From: Spirosoma sp. KCTC 42546 | Lineage (GTDB): Bacteria > Bacteroidota > Bacteroidia > Cytophagales > Spirosomataceae | DNA length: 64,000 nucleotides | Assembly (NCBI RefSeq): GCF_006965485.1 | Contig: NZ_CP041360.1 | Coordinates: forward strand, 7,792,501-7,856,500 | Direction of reading: 5' to 3' | In this document: piece by piece, positions 61,866-64,000 of the stretch | Position numbering within the stretch: the first letter of the stretch is position 1 | How the letters are laid out: every line of letters starts with the position of its first letter | Notes under the pieces: generated by a model | What the model was told of the DNA's origin: nothing | Databases searched by the model: none | Seen by the model: only the letters and a program-made list of their open reading frames with translations | Position numbers and translations under genes: made by a program

Positions 61866-62135
61866 CTATTTTAACGCGTCGATTTTAAAAACAGTACTAC
61901 CTTCCGTTGCAAGCTGCCAATTAGCCATTAGTTCATCTTCATGTATCTCCACCCAGGCTTGGACTAGCTTCAATTTCCCAGTCGGAAAATTCCCCGTAAG
62001 TAAAGTGCCTTCAGGAATAGAAACGACCGCCTTTTGGCCGGAGTATTCTACATGGATATGAGGCAAATGGTGTTCTTTATTGTCAAAATAAAACATTCGG
62101 ATAATAATCCCATAAAACATGGATATGACAGGCAT
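61866..62135 (-). CDS. DUF4160 protein
   Basis: An 89-aa protein of the DUF4160 family: MPVISMFYGIIIRMFYFDN, then HHLPHIHVEYSGQKAVVSI with the conserved histidines, and a helical end (KLKLVQAWVEIHEDELMANW). The start at 62135 matches the family N-terminus (MPxISxFyGI) better than the ATG two codons upstream. Partner of the DUF2442 gene; together they form a two-gene cassette flanked by identical 30-nt repeats. Confidence 0.85.
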   Translation of the reverse strand: MPVISMFYGIIIRMFYFDNKEHHLPHIHVEYSGQKAVVSIPEGTLLTGNFPTGKLKLVQAWVEIHEDELMANWQLATEGSTVFKIDALK

Positions 62136-62185
62136 ACACAAACGATTACAAGTTACTAATCAATTATAACGTTTTTGTTAAACAT

Positions 62186-62215
62186 AAGCCCGGCTGCTTT
62201 CCAGCAACCGGGCTT
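62186..62215 (-). terminator. Terminator repeat copy 2, downstream of lpd
   Basis: Identical to 61571-61600 over 30 nt (AAGCCCGGCTGCTTTCCAGC...). It closes the lpd transcript. A T-rich tail on the minus strand is weak (ATGTTTAAC). Confidence 0.72.
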
Positions 62216-62263
62216 GTCGTCTCCCCTCGCCTGATTCGGGTGAGGGATTGTGAGTGAGGGAAA

Positions 62264-63664
62264 TTACATATTAATTGCCCGCTTATCAGTAGCATCCAGA
62301 CAGGCCTCCTTGAAGGCTTCTGTGTAGGTCGGGTGGGCATGCGACATGCGCGATACATCCTCGGCCGATGCCCGAAACTCCATTGCTACGACAGCTTCGG
62401 CAATCATATCGGCAGCACGCGCACCAATCATATGAACGCCCAGAATTTCATCGGTTTCCTTGTGCGCTAACACTTTTACGAGTCCGTCTACATCCATGCT
62501 CGCCCGTGCCCGACCGAGTGCCTTAAACGGGAAGGAACCGACCTTGTAAGGGATACCTTCCTGCTTTACTTCCTCTTCGGTGTAACCTACTGAGGCAACT
62601 TCTGGCCAGGTATAGACTACGCCCGGAATCAGCCGATAATGAATGTGTGGTTTTTGCCCCACAATGGTTTCGGCAATGAAGGTACCTTCTTCTTCGGCTT
62701 TATGGGCCAGCATAGCGCCACGAATCACATCGCCAAGGGCGTAAATGTGCGGCACATTCGTGCGCAAATGTTCATCCACCTCAATTCTACCCCGATTGTC
62801 GGCTTTCACACCAGCGGCTTCAAGATTCAGTCCGTCGGTGTAAGGACGACGACCTACTGAAACCAGGCAGTAATCGCCGGTGAGTGTGATTTGCTCTCCC
62901 TTTGGGGTATCGGCGCTAACCACAACTTCATTGCCCGTGTTTTCTACCTTCGTGACTTTATGGGAGAAATAGAAATCGGCACCAAGCTTTTTGATGGCTT
63001 TTTGAAGTTCTTTACCCATCGTTTTATCCATTGTCGGAATCATCGAATCAGCAAACTCCACAAACGAAACCTTTGCGCCAAGCCGGGCATACACTGACCC
63101 TAATTCGGCTCCAATGACACCGGCTCCAATCACGATCAGGTGTTTCGGAACTTCCGCTAGTTTCAGGGCTTCGGTTGAGGTAATGACACGCTGCTTATCG
63201 ATGGGCATCGACGGAAATGACGATGGTTTCGAACCCGTGGCAATAATGATGTTCTTGCCGGTAATCGTCTGCTCAGAACCGTCGGCTTTCGTTATTTTAA
63301 TGGTGTGGGGGTCCACAAACGAACCGACGCCGTGTATTTCGTCGATTTTATTTTTCTTCATCAGGAAATTGATGCCTTTCGTTGTCACATCAACAACTTC
63401 CTGCTTGCGTTTAATCATTTGCGCCAGATCAACCTGCAAATCAGCCAGTTTGATTCCGTGCTCGGCGAAGGTATGGGCTGCATTGTAATAATGCTCCGAC
63501 GAGTCGAGTAGCGCCTTCGACGGAATGCAACCAACGTTGAGGCAAGTGCCCCCCAGCGATGGGTACTTTTCAATAATGGCCGTTTTTAGTCCGAGTTGAG
63601 CACAGCGAATGGCACCTGTGTAGCCGCCTGGCCCCGAACCAATCATAATCACATCGTATTCCAT
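62264..63664 (-). CDS. lpd: Dihydrolipoyl dehydrogenase
   Basis: E3 component of pyruvate/2-oxoglutarate dehydrogenase or glycine cleavage; reoxidises dihydrolipoamide with NAD. 466 aa. IGSGPGGYTGAIRCAQLG is the FAD loop, GGTCLNVGCIPSKALL carries the redox disulfide, VIGAGVIGAELGSVYARLG the NAD loop, and SHAHPTYTEAFKEA contains the C-terminal active-site His. Translation should start at 63664; the open frame to 63739 reads into the palindrome 63682-63768. Its E1/E2 partners are not in the window. Confidence 0.96.
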   Translation of the reverse strand: MEYDVIMIGSGPGGYTGAIRCAQLGLKTAIIEKYPSLGGTCLNVGCIPSKALLDSSEHYYNAAHTFAEHGIKLADLQVDLAQMIKRKQEVVDVTTKGINFLMKKNKIDEIHGVGSFVDPHTIKITKADGSEQTITGKNIIIATGSKPSSFPSMPIDKQRVITSTEALKLAEVPKHLIVIGAGVIGAELGSVYARLGAKVSFVEFADSMIPTMDKTMGKELQKAIKKLGADFYFSHKVTKVENTGNEVVVSADTPKGEQITLTGDYCLVSVGRRPYTDGLNLEAAGVKADNRGRIEVDEHLRTNVPHIYALGDVIRGAMLAHKAEEEGTFIAETIVGQKPHIHYRLIPGVVYTWPEVASVGYTEEEVKQEGIPYKVGSFPFKALGRARASMDVDGLVKVLAHKETDEILGVHMIGARAADMIAEAVVAMEFRASAEDVSRMSHAHPTYTEAFKEACLDATDKRAINM

Positions 63665-63681
63665 AGTGTCAGTTAGTACAG

Positions 63682-63768
63682 GTTTGAGGTCCGAAGTTTG
63701 AGGTTTAAAGTTAGGCGTATACATTCGAGTATGAATCAACCTAGAACCTCAAACTTCGGACATCAAAC
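63682..63768. repeat. 24-bp inverted repeat upstream of lpd
   Basis: Arms 63682-63705 (GTTTGAGGTCCGAAGTTTGA...) and 63745-63768 pair at 23 of 24 positions around a 39-nt loop. It lies 18 nt before the lpd ATG. Translating it in the lpd frame gives an N-terminal extension rich in KPQTSDLKP-type residues that should not be annotated. Confidence 0.8.
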
Positions 63769-63893
63769 TATTTATTTAGATAGCATTCCGACTGCAAATT
63801 TGGTTCAGAATTTGATTACCCAAACCGATTTGTAAAAATTCGTGTTGGTGATTCCGTAAGGCTCGCTTATCTGGAGTCGTTTTATTGTGATTT

Positions 63894-64000
63894 ATGCGCT
63901 TCGTTTATCCCCTTCTCTTCCTACTTACGCTGGTAATCAGTAGCTGCACCGATTCTACTCAGCAAACCCAGCCAACTGTGTATTACGACGTTCTTGGTTT
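63894..64000 (+). CDS. Predicted lipoprotein, 5' end only
   Basis: About 35 codons before the window edge. MRFVYPLLFLLTLVISSC is a lipoprotein signal peptide (lipobox VISSC), then TDSTQQTQPTVYYDVLG. The mature part is too short to name. Divergent from lpd. Confidence 0.7.
   Translation, partial: MRFVYPLLFLLTLVISSCTDSTQQTQPTVYYDVLG

Noticed and set aside
63665..63739. N-terminal extension of dihydrolipoyl dehydrogenase
   Set aside because: It reads through a palindrome; the FAD loop begins a few residues after ATG 63664 as in the family.
1..64000. rRNA, tRNA and CRISPR arrays
   Set aside because: No cloverleaf-like or rRNA-like sequence and no regularly spaced direct repeats were noticed; a covariance-model scan was not possible.

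Overview
The window looks like chromosome from a Bacteroidota bacterium of the order Cytophagales, most like Spirosoma and its relatives. Reasons: PorU/PorV of the type IX secretion system, DUF3078 and GtrA-type proteins, Bacteroidota -7 promoter elements (TAnnTTTG) in front of many genes, an almost complete lack of Shine-Dalgarno sequences, and a Rieske-AIF fusion reductase typical of this group. This is a family-level inference from gene content; no rRNA or tRNA gene is visible to confirm it.

Layout. 1-5.9 kb (- strand): porV (cut by the edge), porU, a SprT-like metalloprotein, a tiny lipoprotein and a GtrA-like membrane protein. 6-11.4 kb (-): nuoK-L-M-N, the proton-pumping membrane arm of complex I, without nuoA-J. 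11.5-16.4 kb (-): ExoX-like exonuclease, Rieske/AIF reductase, exbB-exbD, an MDR reductase. 16.6-20.4 kb: glpF, an alditol-oxidase-like flavoprotein and glpK (glycerol entry and phosphorylation; glpD lies 26 kb further on). 20.5-22.0 kb (-): an orphan lasso-peptide B2-type protease with an MscS channel. 22.6-25.7 kb: a large secreted endonuclease/exonuclease. 26-28.9 kb: rplM-rpsI-rpsB-tsf. 29.3-32.5 kb: an ECF sigma factor with a hydrophobic C-terminal tail, a 67-aa protein, an MscS-like channel, a DUF3078 protein and mscL, an apparent turgor/envelope-stress operon. 32.5-41.4 kb: murD-ftsW-murG-murC-ftsQ-ftsA-ftsZ, the second half of the dcw cluster. 41.5-48.2 kb: AlkD-like repair protein, a degenerate D-aminoacylase-like amidohydrolase, ffh preceded by a hicB-hicA toxin-antitoxin pair, a small secreted protein and glpD. 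48.4-57.6 kb: a lipoprotein, a beta-barrel protein, trehalase, an MFS transporter, a true D-aminoacylase, DinB and an M1 peptidase. 57.8-64 kb: a stand-alone nuoC, a thioredoxin-like protein without cysteines, an M28 peptidase, a DUF4160-DUF2442 pair bracketed by identical terminator repeats, lpd, and the start of a lipoprotein.

The most distinctive non-coding signal is a set of long inverted repeats (about 12-38 bp arms) between genes, many of them between cistrons of essential operons (nuo, mur/fts, ribosomal proteins) where simple termination makes little sense. The arms differ but are built from a small shared vocabulary (for example AATGAATAATGAAC, GGTTTACGGTTT, TATAGGATATA, GTTTGAGGT). 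Some spill into coding sequence: they encode the C-termini of MurD and MurG and the hydrophobic core of the PorU signal peptide. The most system-like gene group is the sigma factor/mechanosensitive-channel operon at 29.3-32.5 kb.
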